Positions 1 to 10,031 are shown, counted from the first letter of the stretch. The stretch: 64,000 nucleotides of DNA from Dyella flava (GCF_016904955.1 NZ_JADIKE010000036.1:200021-264020), one strand, 5' to 3'. Made by a program: numbers and translations. Notes: generated from the sequence alone by a model not told the origin.

Positions 1-336
1 GGTATCGCTGTCCTGCAGGCAGAAGCGTCCATACGGGCCGCTCGCCTCGATCGTTCCACCGATGGCCAGTTCGCTCAGCAACTTGGTCGCAGCGCCACCA
101 TCCACATAACTCACCGCGATCTCGATCCGTTGCACCGGCGAACCGCCATCGCCCACGGTCGCCACCGAATAGCTGCGCTTGGTGGCGGTGCCATCGTCGT
201 AATGAAAGTGGATCTGCAGGAACTGGCCGGGAATGAATGCCAGCGGCTTTCCGTCGGCGCGCTCGAAGGCCAGGTGCCGCACAGTGGGGGCCAGCATGTG
301 ACTGTCGGCAAGACGTAGCGAGAAATGTTCGGCCAT
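1..336 (-). CDS. FAD-binding oxidoreductase (ferredoxin/flavodoxin reductase type), 3' end outside window
   Basis: The first 112 codons of a gene running off the left edge. It begins with ATG at 336 and reads MAEHFSLRLADSHMLAP. The visible part is the FAD-binding barrel of the ferredoxin-NADP reductase superfamily. PGQFLQIHF is followed by RSYSVAT (the R-x-Y-S flavin-binding signature) near residues 54-60, and later by GPYGRF, which normally contacts the flavin diphosphate. The NAD(P)H-binding domain would follow but is not in the window, so cofactor preference and electron partner cannot be told. The divergent neighbour is an ABC exporter, which gives no functional hint. Confidence 0.75.
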   Translation of the reverse strand, partial: MAEHFSLRLADSHMLAPTVRHLAFERADGKPLAFIPGQFLQIHFHYDDGTATKRSYSVATVGDGGSPVQRIEIAVSYVDGGAATKLLSELAIGGTIEASGPYGRFCLQDSDT

Positions 337-394
337 GCAGGTATCCAACGGGAAACAGTGAGTACGCCCGGCCGAATCGGTCGTCGGGGCAAGG

Positions 395-411
395 CCCGCT
401 ATAATAGCGGG
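395..411. promoter_or_regulatory. Palindrome overlapping a -10-like TATAAT upstream of the ABC exporter
   Basis: CCCGCTA-TAA-TAGCGGG is a perfect 7+3+7 inverted repeat in the divergent spacer between the reductase and the ABC exporter. It contains TATAAT at 400-405. No good -35 box is visible upstream, so this is a promoter or operator candidate only. Confidence 0.35.
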
Positions 412-474
412 ATGCCCTGATCCGTTCCGCCCAGGCGGAGCGGCCCCAGGCAGCCCCTCCCAACGGTGCTCCTC

Positions 475-1440
475 ATGTCTTCCATCCCCGCACTTGTCGT
501 CGACAATCTGCGCAAAACCTACGGCAACGGCGTCCAGGCGCTCAAAGGCATCAGCCTGACGGTGCAGCCCGGCGACTTTTTCGCCCTGCTCGGCCCCAAC
601 GGCGCCGGCAAGTCCACGCTGATCGGCATCCTCTCCTCGCTGGTCAACTCCAGCGAGGGCGATGCCCGGATCTTTGGCATGTCGGTCAACAAGCAGCGCA
701 ACGAGGCGATGAAGCTGATCGGCCTGGTCCCGCAGGAGATCAACTTCAACCAGTTCGAGAAGCCGTTCGACATCTGCGTGAACGAGGCCGGCTTCTACGG
801 CATCCCGCGGAAGATTGCCGCCGAACGCGCCGAGAAATACCTGAAAGAACTGCGCCTGTGGGACAAGGCGCAGGATCAGGCGCGGATGCTGTCGGGCGGC
901 ATGAAGCGCCGCCTGATGATCGCCCGCGCCATGATGAACGAACCGCGCCTGCTGATCCTGGACGAACCGACCGCGGGCGTCGACATCGAGATCCGCCGCT
1001 CCATGTGGCACTTCATCAGCGGCATCAACGCCGCCGGCACCACGGTGATCCTCACCACGCATTACCTGGAAGAAGCCGAACAGCTTTGCCGCAACATCGC
1101 CATCATCGATCACGGCACCATCGTGGAAAACACCACGATGAAGCAGTTGCTGTCGAAGCTGGACGTGGAGACCTTCGTGTTCGACGTAAACAACCTGCCG
1201 GAAGTGCTGCCTTCGCTGCCGGGCATCACCTTCCGCCGCACGGACGAGCACACGCTGGAGGCGGAAATGCCGCGCACGCAGGCCATGAACGCCCTGTTCG
1301 ACGCGTTCAACGCCCACGGCATCACGGTGACCTCGATGCGCAACAAGACCAACCGCCTGGAGGAACTGTTTGTGCGACTGGTCGAGAACGGACGGCAAGA
1401 ACAGGACAAACAGGAATCGAGCAAGGAGAAAGTGGCATGA
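475..1440 (+). CDS. ABC-2 type exporter, ATP-binding subunit (YadG-like)
   Basis: Nucleotide-binding subunit of an ABC-2 exporter, 321 residues. Walker A GPNGAGKST is near residues 40-48, the signature LSGGMKRR near 139, and Walker [11 protein letters not shown] near 159, followed by the switch histidine in TTHYLEEAE. The C-terminal ~90 residues form the accessory extension typical of the NodI/YadG/drug-exporter branch. ATG at 475 is chosen because the homology begins at once; a GTG at 466 would add only three residues. The stop overlaps the start of the permease gene (ATGA), so the two are translationally coupled. The substrate cannot be read from the sequence. E. coli YadG/YadH is the nearest familiar pair, also of unknown substrate. 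Confidence 0.9.
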   Translation: MSSIPALVVDNLRKTYGNGVQALKGISLTVQPGDFFALLGPNGAGKSTLIGILSSLVNSSEGDARIFGMSVNKQRNEAMKLIGLVPQEINFNQFEKPFDICVNEAGFYGIPRKIAAERAEKYLKELRLWDKAQDQARMLSGGMKRRLMIARAMMNEPRLLILDEPTAGVDIEIRRSMWHFISGINAAGTTVILTTHYLEEAEQLCRNIAIIDHGTIVENTTMKQLLSKLDVETFVFDVNNLPEVLPSLPGITFRRTDEHTLEAEMPRTQAMNALFDAFNAHGITVTSMRNKTNRLEELFVRLVENGRQEQDKQESSKEKVA

Positions 1441-2216
1441 GCAACCTTGCCGGCAACATGGTTGCCCTGCAGACGATCGTGCGCCGCGAGATCGTGCGCA
1501 TCATGCGCATCTGGACACAGACGCTGATTCCGCCCGCCATCACGATGACGCTGTATTTCGTGATCTTCGGCAGGCTGATCGGCGGCCGTATCGGCAACAT
1601 CCAGGGCCAATTCAGCTATATGCAGTACATCGTGCCGGGCCTGGTGATGATGAGCATCATCACCAACAGCTACGGCAACATTTCCAGCTCGTTCTTCGGC
1701 GCCAAGTTCCAGCGTTCGGTGGAAGAGATGCTGGTCTCGCCGATGTCGAACTGGGTCATCCTGCTCGGTTACGTGACCGGCGCGGTGGTGCGTGGCCTGA
1801 TCGTCGGTTTCCTGGTGCTGCTGATCGCGCTGTTCTTCACCAAGCTGCATGTCGCGCATCCGCTGGTGACCATTCTGTCGGTGCTGTTCGGCGCCACGAT
1901 TTTTTCGCTGGCCGGCTTCGTCAACGCGATCTATGCGAAGAAATTCGATGACATCGCCCTGGTGCCCACCTTCGTGCTCACCCCGCTGACCTATCTTGGC
2001 GGCGTGTTCTACTCGGTGAACATGCTGAGCGAACCGTGGCAGGCGATCTCGCGCATCAATCCGATCCTGTACATGGTCAACGCTTTCCGCTTCGGCGTGC
2101 TAGGCATCAGCGACGTGCATATCGGCGTGGCGTTCATCGTGATGCTGGCCTTCGTGGTCGGGCTGTCATGGGTTGCGCTGAGCCTGCTGCGCCGTGGTGT
2201 GGGCTTGCGCTCCTAA
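1437..2216 (+). CDS. ABC-2 type exporter, membrane subunit (YadH-like)
   Basis: Inner-membrane permease of 259 residues, partner of the ATPase just upstream. It starts MSNLAGNMVALQTIVRREIVRIMR, the usual cytoplasmic lead-in of ABC2_membrane proteins. About six hydrophobic segments follow, with the family-typical LTPLTYLGGVFYSV stretch near the fifth membrane segment. The start codon lies inside the upstream stop (ATGA at 1437), with a good ribosome site (AAGGAGAA) seven to eight bases before it. Its length matches the family (about 255-260 residues). Confidence 0.9.
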   Translation: MSNLAGNMVALQTIVRREIVRIMRIWTQTLIPPAITMTLYFVIFGRLIGGRIGNIQGQFSYMQYIVPGLVMMSIITNSYGNISSSFFGAKFQRSVEEMLVSPMSNWVILLGYVTGAVVRGLIVGFLVLLIALFFTKLHVAHPLVTILSVLFGATIFSLAGFVNAIYAKKFDDIALVPTFVLTPLTYLGGVFYSVNMLSEPWQAISRINPILYMVNAFRFGVLGISDVHIGVAFIVMLAFVVGLSWVALSLLRRGVGLRS

Positions 2217-2223
2217 ACCGTCC

Positions 2224-2943
2224 ATGCGCGTTAACAAGTACATCAGCGAAGCCGGCCTGTGCTCGCGCCGTGAGGCCGACGAGTGGCTATTGGCCGGACG
2301 CGTCACCATCAATGGCGAAATCGTCACCACCGGCGCCAAGGCACTGGAAGGTGACGAAGTGCGCGTGGATGGGGAAATCGTCAAGCCGCGCATCCTGGCC
2401 GGCACGCCATCGACCAAGCGGGCGGTGTATATCGCGCTGAACAAGCCGGTCGGCATTACCTGCACCACGGACCAGGCCGTCAGCGGCAACATCATCGACT
2501 TTGTCGATCATCAGGAGCGCATCTTTCCGATTGGACGCCTGGACAAGGATTCCGAGGGATTGATCCTGCTCACCAGCAACGGCGACATCGTCAACGAGAT
2601 CCTGCGCGCGGAAAACCACCACGAAAAGGAATACCTGGTCGCGGTGAACAAACCGGTGACCGAGGAGTTCCTGGCCGGCATGGCGCGCGGCGTACGCATC
2701 CACGGACAGATGACCAAGCCCTGCCGTACCCGCAAGATCGCCAAGTTCGGTTTCGGCATCGTGCTGACCCAGGGCCTGAACCGGCAAATCCGCCTGATGG
2801 CCGCCGCCTTCGGCTATCGCGTCACCCAGTTGCGCCGCGTGCGCATCATCAACGTCAAGCTGGGCCATCTGAAACCTGGCCAGTGGCGCAATCTGACCGA
2901 TGCGGAGTTGAAGGGTCTGCTGCCCAACCGCACGGAGTGGTGA
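2224..2943 (+). CDS. rluF: 23S rRNA pseudouridine synthase RluF
   Basis: RsuA-family pseudouridine synthase of 239 residues; RluF converts U2604 (and U2605) of 23S rRNA to pseudouridine. The N-terminal S4 RNA-binding domain is MRVNKYISEAGLCSRREADE. The catalytic motif GRLDKDSEGLILLTSNGD carries the nucleophilic aspartate, and the C-terminal GLNRQIRLMAAAFGY motif is present. FPIGRLDKDSEG, RAENHHEKEYLV and ITLVQGLNRQIR-like stretches match RluF better than RluB, RluE or RsuA. It lacks the long C-terminal tail of E. coli RluF. ATG at 2224 lies seven bases after the permease stop, so it may be transcribed with the exporter. Confidence 0.9.
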   Translation: MRVNKYISEAGLCSRREADEWLLAGRVTINGEIVTTGAKALEGDEVRVDGEIVKPRILAGTPSTKRAVYIALNKPVGITCTTDQAVSGNIIDFVDHQERIFPIGRLDKDSEGLILLTSNGDIVNEILRAENHHEKEYLVAVNKPVTEEFLAGMARGVRIHGQMTKPCRTRKIAKFGFGIVLTQGLNRQIRLMAAAFGYRVTQLRRVRIINVKLGHLKPGQWRNLTDAELKGLLPNRTEW

Positions 2944-2960
2944 TGTGATGCCTGACGCGT

Positions 2961-2986
2961 ATAGGTGATCCTTCTGAGTCGCCTAT
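2961..2986. terminator. Weak hairpin between convergent rluF and MFS genes
   Basis: ATAGGTGA and TCGCCTAT (7 of 8 pairs plus a possible G-U) flank a 10-base loop in the short spacer between two convergent genes. There is no T-run, so intrinsic termination is doubtful. Confidence 0.25.
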
Positions 2987-2994
2987 TCAGCGGC

Positions 2995-4560
<1,566 letters not shown>

Positions 4561-4580
4561 TTAATTAATAAGATAATTAA
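4561..4580. promoter_or_regulatory. Probable TetR operator
   Basis: TTAATTA and TAATTAA arms (4561-4567 and 4574-4580) flank a 6-base spacer, between the divergent starts of the efflux pump (4545) and the TetR gene. A second overlapping palindrome, ATTAATTAAT, lies at 4560-4569. The block is extremely AT-rich compared with its surroundings. Binding by the adjacent TetR protein is inferred from position. Confidence 0.5.
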
Positions 4581-4622
4581 TATATAGTGCACTCGCCAGT
4601 TCAGTCAACAGGTGTCCCTCCG

Positions 4623-5306
4623 ATGGTGACGCGAAACGCCGACAACCCCGCTGCCCCGCCGGAACCGCCGGCGCGCCGTCCCGGGCGGCCATCCGGCTCC
4701 GTCAATGGCCTGGAACAACGCAACCGGCTGCTGGATACGGCACTGCAACTGTTTTCCCGGCAAGGCATCGTCGAGACACCGCTTTCTGCCATCGCGCACG
4801 AAGCCGGCGTCACTCCGGCCATGCTCCATTACTACTTCAAGACGCGCGATCAGCTGCTGGACGTGTTGATCGAAGAACGCATCCAACCGCGCCGTGCCGC
4901 CATCAGCAAAATCTTCGATGCGAATGCCGGCGATCCCGTGACCATCATCACCCGGTTGGTGGAAGGCGTGATGAAAGCCGCCACCGAAGATCCGTGGTTC
5001 CCTGCTTTCTGGATGCGCGAGGTATTCAGCGACAACGGCGTGCTGCGCCAACGCATCCAGCAGCGCTACGGCTCCTTGCATCAACAATCCGTATTGGACT
5101 GTATTGCACGCTGGCAGGCAGAAGGCCGTCTCAACCGCGACTTCGAACCCTCACTACTGTTTATGACGATTTTCGGCCTGACCATCCTGCCATTGATTGC
5201 CACCAAGACGTGGCAGAACGATCCTCTACGCTCCAAGTTGGGTCCGGCGGACATCGCTCGACACGCCATAGCAATACTCTCAGGCGGGGTCAGCCCAAAG
5301 CCCTGA
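4623..5306 (+). CDS. TetR/AcrR-family transcriptional repressor
   Basis: One-domain DNA-binding repressor of 227 residues. A basic, proline-rich leader (residues 1-30) precedes the TetR helix-turn-helix: LLDTALQLFSRQGIVETPLSAIAHEAGVTPAMLHYYF, with recognition helix TPAMLHYYFKTRDQLL. The remainder is a variable ligand-binding domain. ATG at 4623 has an AGGTG-type ribosome site eight bases upstream; a GTG at 4587 would put the coding start against the palindrome and is less likely. By position it probably represses the divergent efflux pump and itself. The ligand is unknown. Confidence 0.85.
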   Translation: MVTRNADNPAAPPEPPARRPGRPSGSVNGLEQRNRLLDTALQLFSRQGIVETPLSAIAHEAGVTPAMLHYYFKTRDQLLDVLIEERIQPRRAAISKIFDANAGDPVTIITRLVEGVMKAATEDPWFPAFWMREVFSDNGVLRQRIQQRYGSLHQQSVLDCIARWQAEGRLNRDFEPSLLFMTIFGLTILPLIATKTWQNDPLRSKLGPADIARHAIAILSGGVSPKP

Positions 5307-5450
5307 CATCACAAATAACGCAGCCGGTCGTGCAAGACGGCGGCGGTTCGAAAGCTTCACCATGCATTGCGCCGATCCGGCCAGCATGTGCAACGGCTAG
5401 CCGAAACGCCGCCACTTGCAGGTCGAACGCCACAAGCATGGAGCTTCATT

Positions 5451-6761
5451 TTGGAAAAGAGACTGCAAGGACGCCGTCACTGGATCGCCAACGGCTGCCT
5501 CACACTAAGCACGCTGATGGCGCACGCCGCGCACGCCGCGGACAGCCCCTACCTGTTTGGCGACTGGAACGGCGAACGCACGCATCTTGCCGACCAGGGC
5601 ATCGACTTCAACGTCGGTTATACCAGCGAAGCCGCGCATAACTTCAGTGGCGGCAGCAAGCAGCTGACCCGTTACACGGATCAGTGGAATCTCGGCGCCA
5701 GCTTCGATCTTGGCAAGTTATGGGGATGGAACGGCAGCAGCGTCCAGCTCATGCTGACAGACCGCAACGGCCGCAATCTCACTGCGGATGCCGACCTGCC
5801 GGTTTATCAGCAGGTGCAGGAAGTCTACGGCCGCGGCCAGACCTGGCATCTGACGATCTTCGCATTCAAGCAGATCTTCTTCGGCGGCAAGCTCGCGTGG
5901 AGCTTTGGCCGTCTACCGGTCGGTTCGGATTTCGACAGCTTCTCCTGCGATTTCCAGAACCTCACCTTCTGCGGCTCGCAGCCCGGCAACATCGCCGGCG
6001 ACTACTGGATCAACTGGCCGACCAGCCAATGGGCGACCTGGCTGAAGTTCGACACCACGGATCGAACCTACGTAAAACTCGGCGCATATCAACTCAACCC
6101 GAAATACATCGACAACGACTGGGCGCGCGACAACGGCTGGAAACTCAACTTCCCCGGCGGCACCACCGGTGCGCTGATTCCGTTGGAATTCGGCTGGACG
6201 CCCAGCATCAACGGCCTGCCCGGCAGCTACAAGGCCGGCGGCTGGTACAACAATGCCGGCGGCTCGGATCTCTTCTACGACATCAACAGACAGCCGCTTG
6301 CGCTTACTGGCGAAGCACCGCTGCAAGATCATTCGCGTTACGGCGGCTATCTAGGCTTCCAGCAGCAGATCAGCGGTGATGCAAACGGCAACGGCGTCAC
6401 CGTGTTCTTGAATGCGACGATGACAGACACAGAAACCTCGCCGACCGATCGCCAATTTGCGTTAGGCGCGGAATACAAGGGACCGTTCAATCGCGCCAAT
6501 GACATGATCGGCTTCGCCATGGGCGCCACGCATGGCAGCAGTCGCCTGGCGGCGTATCAGCGGCTTTACAACCAGCTTGGTCCTGCGGCGGCGGTGCCGG
6601 TGCAGGATGGCTACGAGTATGCGGCGGAGTTGTTCTACAGCTGGTCGCCCATTCCGTCGGTCAGCCTGCGCCCGAATCTGCAGTATGTGATTCATCCTGG
6701 TGGGACCAGTCACAACGACAATGTGTTTGTGCTGGGCTTGAAGACGGTTATCGCGTTCTGA
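5451..6761 (+). CDS. OprB-family carbohydrate-selective outer-membrane porin
   Basis: Outer-membrane beta-barrel porin of about 436 residues. After a signal peptide ending AHAAHA|ADSP come features of the OprB family: PYLFGDWNGERTHLADQGIDFNVGYTSE, LAWSFGRLPVGSDF, and the C-terminal LRPNLQYVIHPGG..NDNVFVLGLKTVIAF, ending in the aromatic residue required for barrel assembly. The best start is TTG at 5451: a GGAG lies seven bases before it and it gives a clean signal peptide (EKRLQGRRHWIANGCLTLS). An earlier TTG at 5367 would add 28 residues of unlikely leader. It stands alone between tetR and the inositol locus, convergent with iolG, so a role in sugar or polyol entry for that pathway is only a suggestion. 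Confidence 0.85.
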   Translation: MEKRLQGRRHWIANGCLTLSTLMAHAAHAADSPYLFGDWNGERTHLADQGIDFNVGYTSEAAHNFSGGSKQLTRYTDQWNLGASFDLGKLWGWNGSSVQLMLTDRNGRNLTADADLPVYQQVQEVYGRGQTWHLTIFAFKQIFFGGKLAWSFGRLPVGSDFDSFSCDFQNLTFCGSQPGNIAGDYWINWPTSQWATWLKFDTTDRTYVKLGAYQLNPKYIDNDWARDNGWKLNFPGGTTGALIPLEFGWTPSINGLPGSYKAGGWYNNAGGSDLFYDINRQPLALTGEAPLQDHSRYGGYLGFQQQISGDANGNGVTVFLNATMTDTETSPTDRQFALGAEYKGPFNRANDMIGFAMGATHGSSRLAAYQRLYNQLGPAAAVPVQDGYEYAAELFYSWSPIPSVSLRPNLQYVIHPGGTSHNDNVFVLGLKTVIAF

Positions 6762-6770
6762 CCGCTTTTC

Positions 6771-6926
6771 CCCCTCTCCCCTTCGGGGAGAGGGTTGGGG
6801 TGAGGGGCCAATCTTGCCTCGGCACTACTTATGCGCAAGCGCCCAAAAGCGGACCCGCCGCACGAACATACTTTCCCGCAAGCCTTGTCCCCCTCACCCT
6901 AGCCCTCTCCCCGCAGGGGAGAGGGA
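6771..6926. repeat. REP pair (REPIN-like) between convergent genes
   Basis: One REP unit at 6771-6810 is CCCTCTCCCC-TTC-GGGGAGAGGG followed by TTGGGGTGAGGGGCC. A second unit in opposite orientation lies at 6889-6926, with about 80 bases between. Each unit is itself a hairpin and the pair forms a larger inverted repeat. It lies just after the porin stop and just before the iolG stop, so it could act as a two-way transcription barrier. Confidence 0.85.
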
Positions 6927-6938
6927 ACAGAGCGTTTG

Positions 6939-7946
6939 CTAAACCGCACATTCAAGCGCCTTCCCTTCACGCCACGACCGCGTAGCCAACTCAGCCAGCT
7001 CCAACGCCTTGATGCCATCCTCAATCGTCGTACGCACCGGCGTGCCATTCACCAGCGCATCGAAGAAATGCTCAATCTCCAGCGCATACGCCGCACGATA
7101 ACGCTCAAGAAAAAAAGCTTCCGGCTTATCACTGCTGATCGCCTGATCGCTCCACGCCACCACCTCAGTGGGACGCACGTTACCCGCCTGCAACAAGCCA
7201 TTACTGCCCAGCACTTCAAACCGCTGGTCATAACCATAAGCCGCACGGCGTGACGTATTGATCTGGCACAACGCACCATCACGCGTACGCAAGGTCACCG
7301 CGGTATGCGAAAGATCACCCGCTGCCGCCACCTCCGGCAGACCGGGGCAGCCACCGGTAGCGTGCACGCTCACCGCTTCACCGCCGAGTATCCAGCGAAA
7401 AATATCGAAGTCGTGGATCAGCATGTCCTTGAACACACCACCGGAACTGGCGATATAGGCAGCCGGTGGCGGCGCCGGATCGCGACTGGTGATCACCAGC
7501 ACTTCCGGCTTACCGATCTCGCCGGCCTCCAGGCGTTGTTTCAGCGCCGCGAAAGTGGGATCGAAGCGGCGCTGGAAACCGATCATGCATACAACCCCGG
7601 CTTGCTTGACCGCACGCGCACAGGCGCGCGCACGGTCCAATGCCAGATCCACCGGCTTTTCGCAGAAGATCGCCTTGCCCGCCGCCGCGGCGCGCTGAAT
7701 CAACTCGGCGTGGGTGTCGGTGCTCGAACCAATCACCACCGCTGCGATGGCCGGATCGCTCAACGCCTGCTCGACACTCGCCGTCCTGGCCCCATGTTTC
7801 TGGGCCAAGGCTTCGGCAGCCGGCGCATGCACGTCGACCACATAACGCAGTCGCGCATGCGGATGGCGCGCCAGGTTGCCAGCGTGGATCGTGCCGATGC
7901 GGCCCGCGCCGAACAGCGCGACATCGAGGCGTCCGTTTTCAGTCAT
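6939..7946 (-). CDS. iolG: Myo-inositol 2-dehydrogenase
   Basis: NAD-dependent oxidation of myo-inositol to scyllo-inosose, the first catabolic step. 335 residues of the Gfo/Idh/MocA family. The Rossmann motif is VALFGAGRIGTIHAGNLA (residues ~8-25). The EKP motif lies in AIFCEKPVDL with the conserved lysine, followed by IGFQRRFDPTF. GGVFKDMLIHDFDIFRWI carries the catalytic Asp/His seen in inositol dehydrogenases. ATG at 7946 is preceded by GGAG. A longer reading frame from 7976 lies inside the upstream regulator gene and is not needed. It overlaps the regulator stop by eight bases, so regulator and iolG are one transcript, divergent from the rest of the inositol genes. Confidence 0.9.
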   Translation of the reverse strand: MTENGRLDVALFGAGRIGTIHAGNLARHPHARLRYVVDVHAPAAEALAQKHGARTASVEQALSDPAIAAVVIGSSTDTHAELIQRAAAAGKAIFCEKPVDLALDRARACARAVKQAGVVCMIGFQRRFDPTFAALKQRLEAGEIGKPEVLVITSRDPAPPPAAYIASSGGVFKDMLIHDFDIFRWILGGEAVSVHATGGCPGLPEVAAAGDLSHTAVTLRTRDGALCQINTSRRAAYGYDQRFEVLGSNGLLQAGNVRPTEVVAWSDQAISSDKPEAFFLERYRAAYALEIEHFFDALVNGTPVRTTIEDGIKALELAELATRSWREGKALECAV

Positions 7947-8805
7947 CGTATTCTCCGGGGTGGGGATTCTCTTCAACCTTCAGCTCAAGCTTGTAGGCCA
8001 GCGCGACGAACAGCGCCTGGCACAGGCAGATCGTGCTGGTGAGCGCGCGGAACGCGAAGGCGCTGCCCTCGTTCACCATCAACATGACATTCGCATCGCG
8101 CCCAACGGCACCGAGCGCGCTGTCGGTGATCGCCAGCACTTTCGCCTTGTGCTGATGCGCCACCTTGGCGCAGTACAGCGTCTCCTTGCCGTAGGGTGGA
8201 TAGCTGATGGCGATCAGCACGTCGTTCTTGCCGATGCTGCGAATCTGCTCGCGATACATGCCACCCAGGCCACTGACCAGATGCACGCGCTTGTGCGTGT
8301 GCTGTAGCGCATACACGATGTAGCTGGCGATGCTGAAGGTGCGGCGCACCGCCACCACATAGATGTTCTCCGCCTTCAGCAACAGCTCGACGGCCGCGTC
8401 GAACTGCTTGGCATCGAAGTGCTCGGCCAGCTCGGCCAAACCGGCCCGGCTGGCGTCGATGAAGCGCAGCGCCATGTGCGATGGCCCCATCCGCGCCTCA
8501 CCTTCGGCAATGACCTTGCGAATCCGCTGCTGATAGCTGCGCGCAGGTGTCACCGTGTCCGTGTAGTCGCTACGGAACACCGCCTGCATTTCGCTGAAGC
8601 CGCTGTAGCCAAAGCGCTGGGCGAAGCGCACCACGGCGGAAGGATGCACCTCGCAGCCCTCGGCAATCTCATTGATGCGCTGGACCATGATGTTGGCCCG
8701 TTCGCGTTCCAGGTAGCTGGCGACGTTCTGCAGCTGCCGCGGCAGCGTTTCGAAGGCCTGCCCGATGCGCTGTAACAGTTCGTCGACGGCGCTTTGCTTG
8801 CCCAT
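7939..8805 (-). CDS. iolR: RpiR-family transcriptional regulator of the inositol locus (IolR-type)
   Basis: 288-residue regulator: an N-terminal HTH_6 domain (VASYLERERANIMVQRINEIAE, VHPSAVVRFAQRFGYSGFSEMQ, residues ~25-85) and a C-terminal SIS sugar-phosphate-binding domain (about 135-270: NIYVVAVRRTFSIASYIVYALQ, VLIAISYPPYGKET, LAITDSALGAVG). RpiR-type IolR proteins of alpha- and beta-proteobacteria repress iol genes and respond to a phosphorylated pathway intermediate; that role here is inferred from position. ATG at 8805 is preferred: the alternative ATG at 8871 overlaps the GGAA-N6-TTCC palindrome and adds 22 residues with no family match. Confidence 0.85.
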   Translation of the reverse strand: MGKQSAVDELLQRIGQAFETLPRQLQNVASYLERERANIMVQRINEIAEGCEVHPSAVVRFAQRFGYSGFSEMQAVFRSDYTDTVTPARSYQQRIRKVIAEGEARMGPSHMALRFIDASRAGLAELAEHFDAKQFDAAVELLLKAENIYVVAVRRTFSIASYIVYALQHTHKRVHLVSGLGGMYREQIRSIGKNDVLIAISYPPYGKETLYCAKVAHQHKAKVLAITDSALGAVGRDANVMLMVNEGSAFAFRALTSTICLCQALFVALAYKLELKVEENPHPGEYDD

Positions 8806-8854
8806 GTCGTAAAAGACTGCCTGCCGGTGGGATTTTGCGCATCCTAGCCCCGAA

Positions 8855-8870
8855 TGGAAAATAATTTCCA
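8855..8870. promoter_or_regulatory. Candidate IolR operator (GGAA-N6-TTCC palindrome)
   Basis: TGGAAA-ATAA-TTTCCA is a perfect 6+4+6 inverted repeat in the divergent spacer between the RpiR-type regulator and the inositol transporter genes. It contains GGAA-N6-TTCC, the motif I recall being proposed for the RpiR-type IolR of Sinorhizobium meliloti. One site here could control both arms of the locus. Confidence 0.6.
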
Positions 8871-8990
8871 TATTTTCTTATTGTGCAATGCAAGTTGAAA
8901 TTTACGCACCGGCCTTCCTATGCTCGAACAACCGGTTTGCGCGATGGCTCGATCCGCCTCGCCCGCCGGCCGACCTGTTCCGGAGACGGT

Positions 8991-10025
8991 ATGCGTACTC
9001 GGTGGATGGCGCTTTTGCTGGCAGGGACGCTGGCCATGCCAGGCCTGACGTCGGCGGCAGATGGCCTGCGCGCCAGCGAAAGGTATGTGCTGATCAGCCA
9101 CGCCCCCGATTCGGACGCCTTCTGGAACACCATCAAGAACGCCGAGACCCAGGCCGGCGAGGACTTCGGTGTGCAGGTGGACTATCGCAATCCGCCCGAC
9201 GGCGACCTGGCCGAGATGGTGCGCTTGCTGGAACAAGCCGCCGCGCGCAATTACGACGGCGTCGCCTTCGACATCGCCGATGCCGATACCCTGGCCAAGC
9301 CAGCCGGGCGCATTTCCGCCAAGCGCATCCCGATCGTCACAATCAATTCCGGCACCATCCAGGAAAGTGAAAAACTCGGCGCGATCATGCATATCGGCCA
9401 GCCCGAATACGACGCGGGCAAGGCGGCGGGCGAACGCGCCAGGGCCGCGGGCATCAAAAGCTTTGTCTGCGTCAATCACTACGTCACCAATGTCGCCTCG
9501 TTCGAACGCTGCAAAGGCTTTGCCGATGCGCTTGGCGTGGATGCGAGAACATCAATGATCGATTCCGGCATCGATCCCACCGTGGTGACGAGCAAGGTCA
9601 GCGCCTACCTGCGCAATCACCCCGCCACACAGGCGGTGCTGGCGCTGGGTCCGGCCTCGGCTGAGCCAACCTTGCAAGCGCTGCAGCGCATGGGTCTGGC
9701 CGGCAAGATCTATTTCGCCACCTTCGATCTCTCACCCACCATCATCGACGGCATCCGCGCGGGCTACATCAACTTCGCCATCGATCAGCAACCCTATCTG
9801 CAAGGCTATGCGGCGATTGCCGTGCTGGCGATCGCCCATCAGGACAACACGCGCGATCCGGCCGCCATCATTGCTGCGCTGAAGGCCAACCCCAAATACC
9901 AGGCGCGCCTGAAAGCCTATGGCTTGCAGCCGATCTACACCCAGGACGACATCAGCTCCGGCCCGGCTTTCGTTACCCGGGCCAACGTCGAAACGGTCGC
10001 GAAATACGCCGGCCAATACCGGTGA
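8991..10025 (+). CDS. Sugar/inositol ABC importer, periplasmic binding protein
   Basis: 344-residue periplasmic substrate-binding protein of the ribose/inositol class (Peripla_BP_4). The signal peptide MRTRWMALLLAGTLAMPGLTSA is cleaved before ADG. The mature protein has YVLISHAPDSDAFWNTIKNAETQAGEDFGV at the N-lobe, GVAFDIADADTLAKP, IPIVTINSGT, and the hinge region FATFDLSPTIIDGIRAGYINFAIDQQPYLQGY typical of this class. ATG at 8991 has GGAG six bases upstream. It is the first gene of the rightward inositol transcript, next to the permease and ATPase, so myo-inositol is the likely ligand, as for Caulobacter IbpA. Context, not binding residues, supports this. Confidence 0.85.
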   Translation: MRTRWMALLLAGTLAMPGLTSAADGLRASERYVLISHAPDSDAFWNTIKNAETQAGEDFGVQVDYRNPPDGDLAEMVRLLEQAAARNYDGVAFDIADADTLAKPAGRISAKRIPIVTINSGTIQESEKLGAIMHIGQPEYDAGKAAGERARAAGIKSFVCVNHYVTNVASFERCKGFADALGVDARTSMIDSGIDPTVVTSKVSAYLRNHPATQAVLALGPASAEPTLQALQRMGLAGKIYFATFDLSPTIIDGIRAGYINFAIDQQPYLQGYAAIAVLAIAHQDNTRDPAAIIAALKANPKYQARLKAYGLQPIYTQDDISSGPAFVTRANVETVAKYAGQYR

Positions 10026-10031
10026 CGGAAG

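Noticed and set aside
858..1436. N-terminal extension of the ABC-2 permease frame
   Set aside because: It overlaps the ATPase gene in another frame; the permease has a proper ATGA-coupled start at 1437.
2944..2994. Intrinsic terminator after rluF
   Set aside because: The hairpin at 2961-2986 has a mismatch and no T-run; kept only as a weak feature and not treated as a finding.
8806..8871. Longer start (ATG 8871) for the RpiR-type regulator
   Set aside because: It overlaps the GGAA-N6-TTCC palindrome, lacks a ribosome site and adds residues not matching the family.
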